Origin: Betaproteobacteria bacterium
Lineage (GTDB): Bacteria > Pseudomonadota > Gammaproteobacteria > Burkholderiales > SG8-41
Direction: 5' to 3'
Assembly (NCBI GenBank): GCA_025356695.1
Contig: JANXSE010000234.1
Location: 1-8,698 of the forward strand
DNA: 8,698 nt
Part shown: positions 1 to 6,382 of the stretch, in pieces
How the letters are laid out: the number at the start of each line of letters is the position of its first letter
Numbering within the stretch: the first letter of the stretch is position 1
Notes under the pieces: generated by a model
The model's database searches: none
Told to the model about the DNA's origin: nothing
The model's input: only the letters and a program-made list of their open reading frames with translations
Position numbers and translations under genes: made by a program

Positions 1-219
1 GATTACTACAATGCGTTTCGTGTACATCGCTCGCTTGATGGGACAACGCCCGCACAACGCGCTGGCGCTACGCCACCTGCACCTATATCGCTTGACCATC
101 CCGCTTGGCGGCAGCATTGCGGCGGTCTATTCCAGACCCCCTGGCTGCTTGACTACGAATTAGCCTCCAACACGTATCTGCGGCGCCGAAGCTATGGGAA
201 AATACTGGCTGCGCGATGA
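1..219 (+). CDS. IS3-like DDE transposase (integrase core), C-terminal fragment
   Basis: The frame is open from the first base and stops with TGA at 217-219, giving 72 residues of a protein whose N-terminus lies outside the window. Residues 2-21 carry the pattern YYNAFRVHRSLDGTTPAQ, typical of the end of the rve integrase core in IS3/IS481-like transposases (Tyr-Asn, Arg-x-His-x-Ser-Leu, Thr-Pro). Next comes a WRQHCGGLFQTP segment (about residues 40-51), which I recognise from the tails of proteobacterial integrase-core proteins. The catalytic DDE residues would lie upstream and cannot be checked. The tail after about residue 60 (rich in Arg) may be read-through into host DNA rather than native transposase. 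No terminal inverted repeat could be identified, so the end of the element is unknown. Family assignment is fairly sure; the exact IS family is not. Confidence 0.72.
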   Translation, partial: DYYNAFRVHRSLDGTTPAQRAGATPPAPISLDHPAWRQHCGGLFQTPWLLDYELASNTYLRRRSYGKILAAR

Positions 220-243
220 CGGCAATTTCTGCGCCTACTTCCC

Positions 244-250
244 GAGGTGA
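244..250 (+). promoter_or_regulatory. Shine-Dalgarno site deciding the thiolase start
   Basis: The sequence GAGGTGA is a strong match to the anti-Shine-Dalgarno and ends five bases before GTG at 256. An in-frame GTG at 247 lies inside this motif and has no good site of its own. The start at 256 is therefore preferred over the longer reading. Confidence 0.6.
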
Positions 251-255
251 CAAGC

Positions 256-1416
256 GTGACTCCTGCAGCTGAAAAGTTTCGCGATTCGACGGCGGTCGCC
301 GGCGTTGGGTTGACCATAGGGCATTTTCCGGACAAGACGCCGTTGTCGGTGGCGGTCGAAGCGTTTCAGATCGCGCTGGAAGACAGCGGACTCGAACGCA
401 AGGACGTCGATGGTCTCGTCTGCCTGTCGTTCGGCGCCGATTACGACCGCGTGCTTGAAGCGATGGGCCTGAACGTGCGCTGGGCGCACCAGGGCTGGAC
501 GCACGGGCGCTTTATTTCGCCGACGTTGCAACAGGCGGCGATGGCGGTCAATCTCGGCATGGCCAAGGCGGTTGCCGTGATACACGCGCGGCGCGGCAAG
601 AGTTTCGGCCATTCCGAAGATACCGAAGCCTGGCGGCAGGGGCTGGGGCCGCATGGCGAAAGCCCGGCCTACGGCGCGCTGTCGCCGACCTTCGGCGCGG
701 CGATTGCGGCGCAGCGCTATTTTCACATGTACGGCGGCAGCAACACGGATCTGGCGCCGATTCCGGTCGCCTTTCGCAAACACGCGCGCATGAATCCGCA
801 GGCCTTGCGGCGCAATCCAATGTTGATCGAAGACTATCTCAATGCGCGCTGGATCATCGAGCCGTTGCGTCTGCTCGACTGCTGCCAGATCAACGACGGC
901 GGCGCCTGCATCATCGTCACGTCAGCGGAGCGCGCGCGCGACTGCAAAAAGGCGCCGGTCTACATATCGGGCATGCAGGGCGTCCACGCCGGCCCGCAAT
1001 TCCATAACCTGACCCTGCCGGGCCTCGGCGTCGCACAGCAGAAAGTCTACAAGTATGCGCCGGCGAAGGAGGACCTCTACGCTTATCAGATGGCGGGGAT
1101 CACGCAGAAAGACGTTGATCTGCTGGCGACCTACGATGCGTTCTCGCCGCTGGTGCTGTTCATGCTCGAGCGTTTCGGTTTCTGCGGGCCGGGCGAGGCG
1201 CGCGAGTTCGTCAAGAACGGGCGCATCGAAGTCGGCGGCGAACTGCCGATCAATACCTCGGGCGGCCTGCTGTCCGAGGGGCACGTCGGCGGCTGGAACC
1301 TGTTTATCGAGGCGATCCGCCAGTTGCGCCACGAATGCGGCGAGCGCCAGGTTACGGACGCCAAAATCGCGCAGTACGCCTGCTTCCTTGGCGAATCGAT
1401 CATTTTCCGGAGATAG
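256..1416 (+). CDS. SCP2-type thiolase-like protein (lipid-transfer/retro-aldolase type)
   Basis: A 386-residue thiolase-superfamily protein, the usual length for SCP2-type 'lipid-transfer protein' thiolases. The N-terminal half has the usual layout of an AVAGVG strand, the KDVDGLV segment and a helix rich in Ala/Gly at about 91-108. The C-terminal half carries TYDAFSP (residues 292-298), at the place of the usual NEAFA/HDCFS motif, and NTSGGLLSEGHVGG (333-346), equivalent to the thiolase GGxxxxGHPxG loop with His343 kept. There is no Cys between residues 57 and 208, so the N-terminal nucleophile Cys of true thiolases is missing; the expected site reads RFISPT. In the steroid side-chain enzyme Ltp2, a thiolase fold works with a DUF35 partner as a retro-aldolase and also lacks this Cys. 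The DUF35 gene starts two bases downstream, so a two-protein aldolase or C-C lyase on an acyl-CoA is the best inference. GTG start at 256; GTG at 247 is the alternative. Confidence 0.87.
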   Translation: MTPAAEKFRDSTAVAGVGLTIGHFPDKTPLSVAVEAFQIALEDSGLERKDVDGLVCLSFGADYDRVLEAMGLNVRWAHQGWTHGRFISPTLQQAAMAVNLGMAKAVAVIHARRGKSFGHSEDTEAWRQGLGPHGESPAYGALSPTFGAAIAAQRYFHMYGGSNTDLAPIPVAFRKHARMNPQALRRNPMLIEDYLNARWIIEPLRLLDCCQINDGGACIIVTSAERARDCKKAPVYISGMQGVHAGPQFHNLTLPGLGVAQQKVYKYAPAKEDLYAYQMAGITQKDVDLLATYDAFSPLVLFMLERFGFCGPGEAREFVKNGRIEVGGELPINTSGGLLSEGHVGGWNLFIEAIRQLRHECGERQVTDAKIAQYACFLGESIIFRR

Positions 1417-1418
1417 TC

Positions 1419-1856
1419 ATGGCCAATGCGCCGCGTCGCATCGAAGAGTCCACCGGCCGCTACCTGCCGGTGATTTATCCGGAAGAACGCCCTTACTGGG
1501 AAGCGCTGCGTCAACGCAAAGTGGTGTTGCCGCGCTGCAAATCCTGCGCACAGGCGTGGTATCCGCTCGGCCCGGCATGCCCCAATTGCTTTGCGACGGC
1601 GTTCGATTGGTCGCCGATGTCCGGGAGAGGCGTGCTGCACAACTATGTCGTTTATCACAAGGCCTTTGCGCTGTGGCTTGAAAAGCGCCTGCCTTATGCG
1701 GTGGCGCAAGTCGAACTCGATGAGGGCCCGCGGCTGACTACCAATCTGCTGGATTGCCCGCTCGATCAAATCAAAATCGGCATGCGGGTGGAGGCAGCGT
1801 TCGAGGACATCACGGACGAAATGACCTTGCTGCAGTTTCGTCCGGCCGCTGCGTAA
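1419..1856 (+). CDS. DUF35 zinc-ribbon/OB-fold acyl-CoA-associated protein
   Basis: A 145-residue protein of the DUF35 family. It has an N-terminal helix (about 21-33), a rubredoxin-like zinc ribbon with Cys40, Cys43, Cys54 and Cys57 (C-x2-C-x10-C-x2-C), then a C-terminal OB fold (about 66-140) with the GRGVLHNYVVYH strand pair and PYAVAQVEL. Such proteins are known to pair with SCP2-type thiolases or thiolase-like aldolases (for example ChsH2-DUF35 with Ltp2) and help bind the CoA substrate. The thiolase-like gene ends two bases upstream, a strong sign that the products form a complex. ATG at 1419 is chosen because GGAGA (1409-1413) lies five bases before it; the longer in-frame reading from 1335 would overlap the thiolase gene heavily and adds nothing family-like. 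Confidence 0.9.
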   Translation: MANAPRRIEESTGRYLPVIYPEERPYWEALRQRKVVLPRCKSCAQAWYPLGPACPNCFATAFDWSPMSGRGVLHNYVVYHKAFALWLEKRLPYAVAQVELDEGPRLTTNLLDCPLDQIKIGMRVEAAFEDITDEMTLLQFRPAAA

Positions 1857-1864
1857 TGCGGCCG
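1843..1864 (+). other. Small hairpin over the DUF35 stop codon
   Basis: CGGCCGC (1843-1849) and GCGGCCG (1858-1864) are perfect reverse complements around an eight-base loop containing the TAA stop. An alternative pairing of CTGCG (1849-1853) with CGCAG (1863-1867) competes with it. No T-run follows, so it is not a classical terminator. It could slow exonucleases or lower expression of the downstream genes, but it could also be chance in GC-rich DNA. The rest of 1865-1927 shows no convincing promoter. Confidence 0.2.
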
Positions 1865-1927
1865 CAGTGTCAGGAGCGATCGTCGATTTCAGCTTGAAGT
1901 TTAATGACCAGTAAACCCGGAATAAAA

Positions 1928-2893
1928 ATGTTCCAACTCAAGAATGCATTTGCAATTGTTGTTCTCTCGTTGTGCTGCACAGGCACGGTGTGGAGCCAGA
2001 CCTATCCGACGCGCGCCATCCGCGTGATCGGGCCGACGGTCGGCGGCGGCGTCGACGTCAACGCGCGCATCGTTGCGCCTTACCTGAGCGCCGCACTCGG
2101 ACAACAGATTGTCATTGAGAACCGCGGCGGCGCCGGCGGCATACTCGCCGCCGAGGCGGTGATCCGCGCGCAGCCGGATGGTTACACCTTGCTCGTTTAC
2201 GGGCCGCCGGTCTGGATCAATCCGCTGATCAGGCGCAGCGTGACCTACGATCCGCTCAAGGACCTGCAGTCGCTGGGATTGCTGGCGCGCAGCGCCAATC
2301 TGCTGGTCGTGCATCCGTCGGTGCCTGCGAAGACGGTTAAGGAACTGGTCAGTCTGGCGAAATCGAAGCCCGGTCAACTGTTCGATGCGGGCAGCGACAC
2401 CGGTTCATCCGCGCATCTGGGCGCCGAATTGTTCAAGTCGATGGCCGGCATTTCCATTGTGCGCGTGCCCTACAAGGGCGTGGGCGCGGGGATTACCGCT
2501 CTGGTATCGGGCGAGGTGCACCTGATGATGCCGGCGATCGCCGCAGCCCTGCCGCATGTGAAAAGCGGCCGCCTGCGCGCGCTCGGTGTTTCGACGGCCT
2601 CGCCGACGGTGCTGGCGCCCGGCGTGCCGACGATTGCGGCGAGCGGACTGCCGGGCTTTGTCACCGAATCGGCGAATGCATATTTCGCACCGGCCGGTAC
2701 GCCGGCGGCCATCGTCGTCAGATTCAACGAGGAACTCAACCGCGTGCTGAAAAATCCAGAGGTGCGCGAGAAACTTCTCGCGGGCGGATCGGAAGTGATC
2801 TTCGCCACGCCGCAGCAGGCCAGCGAGACCGTGCGGCTGGAAATGCTCAAATGGGGCAAGCTCATCAAAGAGCTGGGTCTGCAGGAAGATTAA
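1928..2893 (+). CDS. Bug-family periplasmic substrate-binding protein (TTT receptor)
   Basis: A 321-residue secreted solute-binding protein of the Bug/TctC family, of normal length. An N-terminal signal peptide (residues 1-23: Lys5, then a hydrophobic run AFAIVVLSLCC) probably ends at VWS before QTYPTR. The mature part begins with the family's YPTRAIRVI segment, a Gly-rich loop with Asp (VGGGVDVNARIV, 38-49), LGQQIVIENRGGAGG (57-71) and AQPDGYTLLV (81-90). The motif VPYKGVGAGITALVSGEV and the C-terminal segment LPGFVTESANAYFAPAGTP also match the family. It should bind a carboxylate or other small acid for a tripartite tricarboxylate transporter, but no TctA/TctB-like membrane genes are present; orphan Bug receptors are common in betaproteobacteria. 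ATG at 1928 is preferred, because it starts a normal signal peptide and has GGA seven bases upstream; ATG at 1904 would add eight residues. The ligand cannot be inferred. Confidence 0.9.
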   Translation: MFQLKNAFAIVVLSLCCTGTVWSQTYPTRAIRVIGPTVGGGVDVNARIVAPYLSAALGQQIVIENRGGAGGILAAEAVIRAQPDGYTLLVYGPPVWINPLIRRSVTYDPLKDLQSLGLLARSANLLVVHPSVPAKTVKELVSLAKSKPGQLFDAGSDTGSSAHLGAELFKSMAGISIVRVPYKGVGAGITALVSGEVHLMMPAIAAALPHVKSGRLRALGVSTASPTVLAPGVPTIAASGLPGFVTESANAYFAPAGTPAAIVVRFNEELNRVLKNPEVREKLLAGGSEVIFATPQQASETVRLEMLKWGKLIKELGLQED

Positions 2894-2904
2894 GCGCCGC
2901 CGGC

Positions 2905-3855
2905 ATGATCAGATATATCAAGGGTGCGGAGGTCGAGCAGTTGCTCGACATGCCGCAGGCCATCGCGCTCATCAAGCAGGCGTTTCGCGATCTCGCCGAT
3001 GGTCAGGCGATCGACAGCCCGCGCCGGCGTTCGTGTCTGCCGGGCAAGACCGTGCATATCATGCAGGCGCTGGCGCTGCGCATCGGCGTGGCGGGATTCA
3101 AGGCGGGTTACTCGCGCGGCCCCGGCCTCGTCCATCTCTACGATTACGAAAGCGGCCGCTACGAGGCCATGATCGAGGCGGCCCGGCTGGGCCGCATGCG
3201 GACTGCTGCAACGACGGCGGTCGCAACGCGGCTGATGGCCCGAAATGACGCTCCGGTCGGTGCTTGTTTCGGTCTGGGGCGGCACGGCAGCTTTCAGCTG
3301 GCCGCGGTGAGCGAAGTCCGGAAGATTTCCAGTGTGCAGGTGTTCGGGCGCAACCGCGAACGCGTCAGCGGGTTTTGTGATGCGATGTCGAATCGGTTTG
3401 GCGTGCCGGTTGTCGCCGCAGCTACTGCGCGCGAGGCGTTGGCGGGCGCAGACATCGTCAATCTCATCACGCCGTCGGCGACCCCGTTATTCGATGGGGT
3501 GTGGCTGGAGGCGGGGCAGCACGTCAACGCCGCCGGCAGCAACGAATTCAACCGCCACGAGATCGATCTCGAAACGATCAAACGCAGTGACGTGATCGTG
3601 GTCGATTCGCGCGAAGTGGCGCAGGCCGAGAGCGGCGATCTGCTGCCGGCGGTGGATGCGGGTTTGGTGCAATGGGAGCATCTGGCGGGCCTTGCCGATA
3701 TTGTTGCGGGCCGGCGCGCGGCGCGCACCTCGGATCGGCAGATCACCCTGTTCGAATCGCACGGCATGTGCATCGAAGACCTGTATGTCGCCAAGCATGT
3801 GCTCGATGCCGCCAGACAGCGCGACGTCGGTGTCGATCTGCCACTGGATTTATGA
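2905..3855 (+). CDS. Ornithine cyclodeaminase/mu-crystallin family NAD(P)-dependent enzyme
   Basis: A 316-residue member of the OCD/mu-crystallin family (usual length about 310-350). The N-terminal half has PRRRS (39-43), GFKAGYS with Lys66, and RMRTAATTAVATRL with Arg99, in line with substrate-binding Arg/Lys residues of the family. A Rossmann motif follows: FGLGRHGSFQLAAV, with GxGxxG at 123-128, leading to VFGRNRER. The segment AGSNEFNRHEID (210-221) carries Asn213 where ornithine cyclodeaminase has its catalytic Asp (GGDCPGKTELD type). True cyclisation of ornithine is therefore unlikely; an imine reductase or amino-acid dehydrogenase role is more plausible. DSREVAQAESGDL is also typical of the family. 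ATG at 2905 lies 11 bases after the Bug gene; an in-frame ATG at 2851 would overlap that gene by 43 bases and adds non-family sequence. AGGAAG near 2883 is rather far from the start, so translation may depend on coupling. Confidence 0.82.
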   Translation: MIRYIKGAEVEQLLDMPQAIALIKQAFRDLADGQAIDSPRRRSCLPGKTVHIMQALALRIGVAGFKAGYSRGPGLVHLYDYESGRYEAMIEAARLGRMRTAATTAVATRLMARNDAPVGACFGLGRHGSFQLAAVSEVRKISSVQVFGRNRERVSGFCDAMSNRFGVPVVAAATAREALAGADIVNLITPSATPLFDGVWLEAGQHVNAAGSNEFNRHEIDLETIKRSDVIVVDSREVAQAESGDLLPAVDAGLVQWEHLAGLADIVAGRRAARTSDRQITLFESHGMCIEDLYVAKHVLDAARQRDVGVDLPLDL

Positions 3856-3859
3856 GGGG

Positions 3860-3880
3860 CGTGCGTGTCAACCGCGCACG
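3860..3880 (+). other. Hairpin in the 147-base gap between the OCD and CoA-transferase genes
   Basis: CGTGCG (3860-3865) pairs perfectly with CGCACG (3875-3880) across a nine-base loop, just after the stop at 3855. It lacks a T-run, so termination is doubtful. Downstream, TTGTGG (3882-3887) and TAAAAT (3903-3908) with a 15-base spacer form a weak sigma70-like pair. This gap is the most likely place for a second promoter in the block, but the evidence is thin. Confidence 0.22.
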
Positions 3881-3987
3881 ATTGTGGCGGCCTGTTCGCC
3901 GGTAAAATGGAACCCTGAGAGAAATGAGCGATTCACATGCATGCGGCGGTGTCTGTGGCGGACTGTCCGGGTTCGCAATCTGATTTC

Positions 3988-3995
3988 GAGGAGAG
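3988..3995 (+). promoter_or_regulatory. Shine-Dalgarno site deciding a TTG start
   Basis: GAGGAGAG is a strong ribosome-binding site. It lies upstream of TTG at 4003 (nine bases from AGGAG), the codon directly before the conserved start of the first CoA-transferase. The in-frame ATG at 3937 lies upstream of this site and has no comparable signal, so it is not favoured. Confidence 0.6.
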
Positions 3996-4002
3996 AATCA
4001 TT

Positions 4003-5187
4003 TTGAGTGAAAACACGCGCGGGCCACTGGCAGGCCTGAAAGTTCTGGATTTGAGCATCATGGCGGCGGGCCCGTGGACCGGTGCTTTGCTCGGCATGCT
4101 GGGCGCCGAGGTGATCAAGGTCGAGCCGCCGGACGGCGACGGCACGCGTTGGTCGCTGCCGATCCAAAACGGCATGGGCACCAACTTTGTCTCCATGAAC
4201 GTCAACAAGAAAGATATCACGCTCGATCTGAAAACTGACGAAGGGCGCGCGCATGCGTTAACGCTGGCGAGTGGCTCGGATATTCTCGTGCAGAATTTTC
4301 GCGTTGGCGTGATGGAGCGTCTCGGCCTCGATTACGCAAAGCTGAAGCAGACCAATCCGCGCCTGATCTACTGCTCGATTTCGGGCTTCGGCGAATGCGG
4401 CCCTTTGCGTCAGGCCGGTTGCTCCGATCCGGTCATGCAGGCGTTTTCCGGATTCGCGCGCTTTAACGGCGCGCCCGGCGATGCGCTCGAAGCGTTTCGT
4501 TTCACCGGCTTCATCGACCTGACCACCGCGTCCGTTTCTACGGAGGCGGTGCTCGCGGCGGTCAACGATCGCGAACGCACCGGGTTCGGACAGGAAGTGT
4601 GCATCTCCATGCTCGAGGCGGCGCTGGAAATGCAGGCGACCCGCGTCGCCGAATATCTCGGCGCCGCTACGCTGGCCGCGCCGTCGGGCAGCGCCTCGGC
4701 GGCATTCGCCCCGGACCGCGCCTATCAGTCGCTGGACCGCGAGATATTCGTCTCGGTGTGTCGTCCGGCAGAGTGGGGCGGCTTCTGCGCGGCGATCGAA
4801 CAGCCTGAACTCGCAACCGACAAGCGTTTTTCGACCAACGTCATGCGTGTGCAGGCGCGCGCATCGCTCGATGCAATCATCGAGCCAATAATCGCCAAGC
4901 GTCCGGCCATCTGGTGGTTGCGCGCCTTCGGCAAACACGCGGTCGCCTGCGGTCTGGCGCATCACTTCGAGACTTTTCGCTATCACCAGCAGATCGTTGA
5001 GAACGAAATGATTGCGCCGACCGCAACGCCGTGGGGCGAAGTGGTGGTCGGCGGCCTGCCGTGGCATTTCGGCGGCACGCCCTGCGAGGTGCTGCCGGCA
5101 CCCGCGCCGGATCAACATACAGCGGAAATACTCGGCGCCATCGCCCCGGGTATGCAGAAGAACAAGGGGGCTGCTCATGGTGCTTGA
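4003..5187 (+). CDS. Class III CoA-transferase (CaiB/BaiF family), catalytic Asp present
   Basis: A 394-residue class III CoA-transferase, the normal length for the family. It begins with PLAGLKVLDLS (8-18) and AGPWTGALLGMLGAEVIKVEPP (22-43), the typical N-terminal Rossmann-like part. NVNKKDITLDLKTDEGR (66-82) and the VQNFRVGVMERLGLDY segment (about 96-111) follow, then YCSISGFGECGP. The family's catalytic Asp is present as Asp142 in SDPVMQAFSGF. These enzymes move CoA between a donor acyl-CoA and an acceptor carboxylate, forming an acyl-aspartyl intermediate. The C-terminal part after about residue 245 is less like common family members, so the substrate is unknown. The start is taken as TTG at 4003 because of the strong site at 3988-3995; ATG at 3937 would add 22 residues. 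The gene overlaps the next CoA-transferase by 11 bases, which suggests the two make a heteromer. It could be distantly like the BbsE/BbsF or SmtA/SmtB pairs. Confidence 0.88.
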   Translation: MSENTRGPLAGLKVLDLSIMAAGPWTGALLGMLGAEVIKVEPPDGDGTRWSLPIQNGMGTNFVSMNVNKKDITLDLKTDEGRAHALTLASGSDILVQNFRVGVMERLGLDYAKLKQTNPRLIYCSISGFGECGPLRQAGCSDPVMQAFSGFARFNGAPGDALEAFRFTGFIDLTTASVSTEAVLAAVNDRERTGFGQEVCISMLEAALEMQATRVAEYLGAATLAAPSGSASAAFAPDRAYQSLDREIFVSVCRPAEWGGFCAAIEQPELATDKRFSTNVMRVQARASLDAIIEPIIAKRPAIWWLRAFGKHAVACGLAHHFETFRYHQQIVENEMIAPTATPWGEVVVGGLPWHFGGTPCEVLPAPAPDQHTAEILGAIAPGMQKNKGAAHGA

Positions 5188-6382
5188 TGGAATCAAAGTG
5201 GTTGAATTGGGCGAAGGCGTGGCGGGCCCGCTCGCCGGTTTGCGCCTTGCCGAACTGGGCGCCGACGTGGTGAAAGTCGAACCGGCCGGCGGCGACTATC
5301 TGCGCGGCGCATTTCCAATCGCGCCGGACGAAACGGATTCCGCGGCCTTTCTCGAACTCAATCGCGGCAAGCGTTCAATCCAGCTCGGAAATTCACCGGC
5401 CGCCGCTGCGCCGCTGCTCAAACAGTTGCTGCGCGATGCGGACATCGTTATTACCGACCAGATGGACGACCAGTTGGCGGCGCTGGGCCTCTGCGAGGTA
5501 CTGGCGGCGGCGGAGCACGGCACATCGAAACTGATTCACGTCGCCATTACGCCGTGGGGGCGGCGCGGTCCGATCAGCCATCGCAAGGGTTCAGAGCTGA
5601 CGGCGCAGGCGATGGCCGGTTACACGCGGTATCTTGGCGTGCATGGACTGCCGGCGCGCCGGCTGGGCGCCGACGTCGCCTCGGTCGGCACCGCCAAGTT
5701 TGCGGTGCAGGCGGCGCTGGCCGCGCTCTACGCGCGGGCTCACGGCAGCAAGGACAAGGGCCAGCGCGTTGATCTGTCGCTGTGCAATACGCTGCTGTCG
5801 ATGAAATCGATTCATCTTGCGGCGCAATCCGACCCTGATGAATACAAAGGGCCGCGCGTCGGCGGCGCCAATCATCCGCCGGAATTGGGCTGGAAGACCG
5901 CCGACGAGCCGGTCTTCATGGCGTTCGGCGGATCGGTCGGCAAAAGCGGGCGCGCCGGCTGGGTCGATTTCGTCACCGAAATGGGCCTCGAAAAAATGCT
6001 CGACGATCCGCGCTGCGACAAGAACGGCCGTCTTTCGACCGGCCACGGCACGCACGTGCACGAAATGCGCGAAGTCTACGAAGTGGCATTCATGAAACAT
6101 TCGGGAGAACATGTCGCCGAGACAATCCGCAAATATCGCGGCAGCGCTTCGGTCTATCAGCGGCTGGATGCCACGCTTGCGCACCCTCAGGCGGTGGCAT
6201 TGGGAATCGTGGTCGAATCGAAACGCGATGGCAGGACGGCAAGACACCGGCGCTATCCCGCGCGCTTCGGCACCTCGCAGACGAAAACGCTGGCGCGCGC
6301 GCCGAAGGCCGGCGAACACTCGCAGCAGATTGGCAAAGAACTCGGCTTTAGCGCGGAACAGCTCGGCGGGCTGTTGAAGTGA
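5177..6382 (+). CDS. Class III CoA-transferase homologue with Glu at the catalytic Asp position
   Basis: A 401-residue CaiB/BaiF-family protein. The N-terminus LDGIKVVELGEGVAGPLAG (3-21) and LAELGADVVKVEPAGGDYLR (24-43) are typical. FLELNRGKRSI (58-68) and the ITPWGRRGP segment (124-132) match the family. At the position of the catalytic Asp (consensus Dxxx-QAxxG) it has Glu140 in GSELTAQAMAGY. Glu may still act, or this chain may be the non-catalytic half of a heteromer with the upstream Asp-containing homologue, as known in paired class III systems. ATG at 5177 is preceded by AAGGGGG (5164-5170) with a six-base gap; the frame is open further upstream from 5012, but that would overlap the previous gene by 176 bases. 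Translation is probably coupled through the 11-base overlap. The stop overlaps the next start as GTGA. Confidence 0.87.
   Translation: MVLDGIKVVELGEGVAGPLAGLRLAELGADVVKVEPAGGDYLRGAFPIAPDETDSAAFLELNRGKRSIQLGNSPAAAAPLLKQLLRDADIVITDQMDDQLAALGLCEVLAAAEHGTSKLIHVAITPWGRRGPISHRKGSELTAQAMAGYTRYLGVHGLPARRLGADVASVGTAKFAVQAALAALYARAHGSKDKGQRVDLSLCNTLLSMKSIHLAAQSDPDEYKGPRVGGANHPPELGWKTADEPVFMAFGGSVGKSGRAGWVDFVTEMGLEKMLDDPRCDKNGRLSTGHGTHVHEMREVYEVAFMKHSGEHVAETIRKYRGSASVYQRLDATLAHPQAVALGIVVESKRDGRTARHRRYPARFGTSQTKTLARAPKAGEHSQQIGKELGFSAEQLGGLLK

Noticed and set aside
164..250. Plus-strand fragment ending in GKYWLRDDGNFCAYFPR before the stop at 248-250
   Set aside because: Only about 28 codons, no start with a ribosome site, no recognised family; it overlaps the transposase frame. 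Kept only as a hint of a lost upstream gene.
1055..1681. Plus-strand 208-codon frame spanning the thiolase/DUF35 junction
   Set aside because: Mostly Arg/Ser out-of-frame translation of two well-supported genes.
1894..1928. Possible promoter before the Bug gene (TTGAAG and the AT-rich TAAAAA)
   Set aside because: The spacing between the two elements is about 23 bases and the second overlaps the start codon, so it does not fit a sigma70 promoter.
4258..5196. Long minus-strand frame (312 codons) antisense to the first CoA-transferase
   Set aside because: Its translation is rich in Arg, Ala and His with no recognisable domain, and it lies fully opposite a well-supported gene. This is a common shadow in GC-rich DNA.
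5591..6319. Minus-strand frame of 242 codons antisense to the second CoA-transferase
   Set aside because: Arg/His-rich low-information translation, no family motif, and the plus strand is clearly coding.
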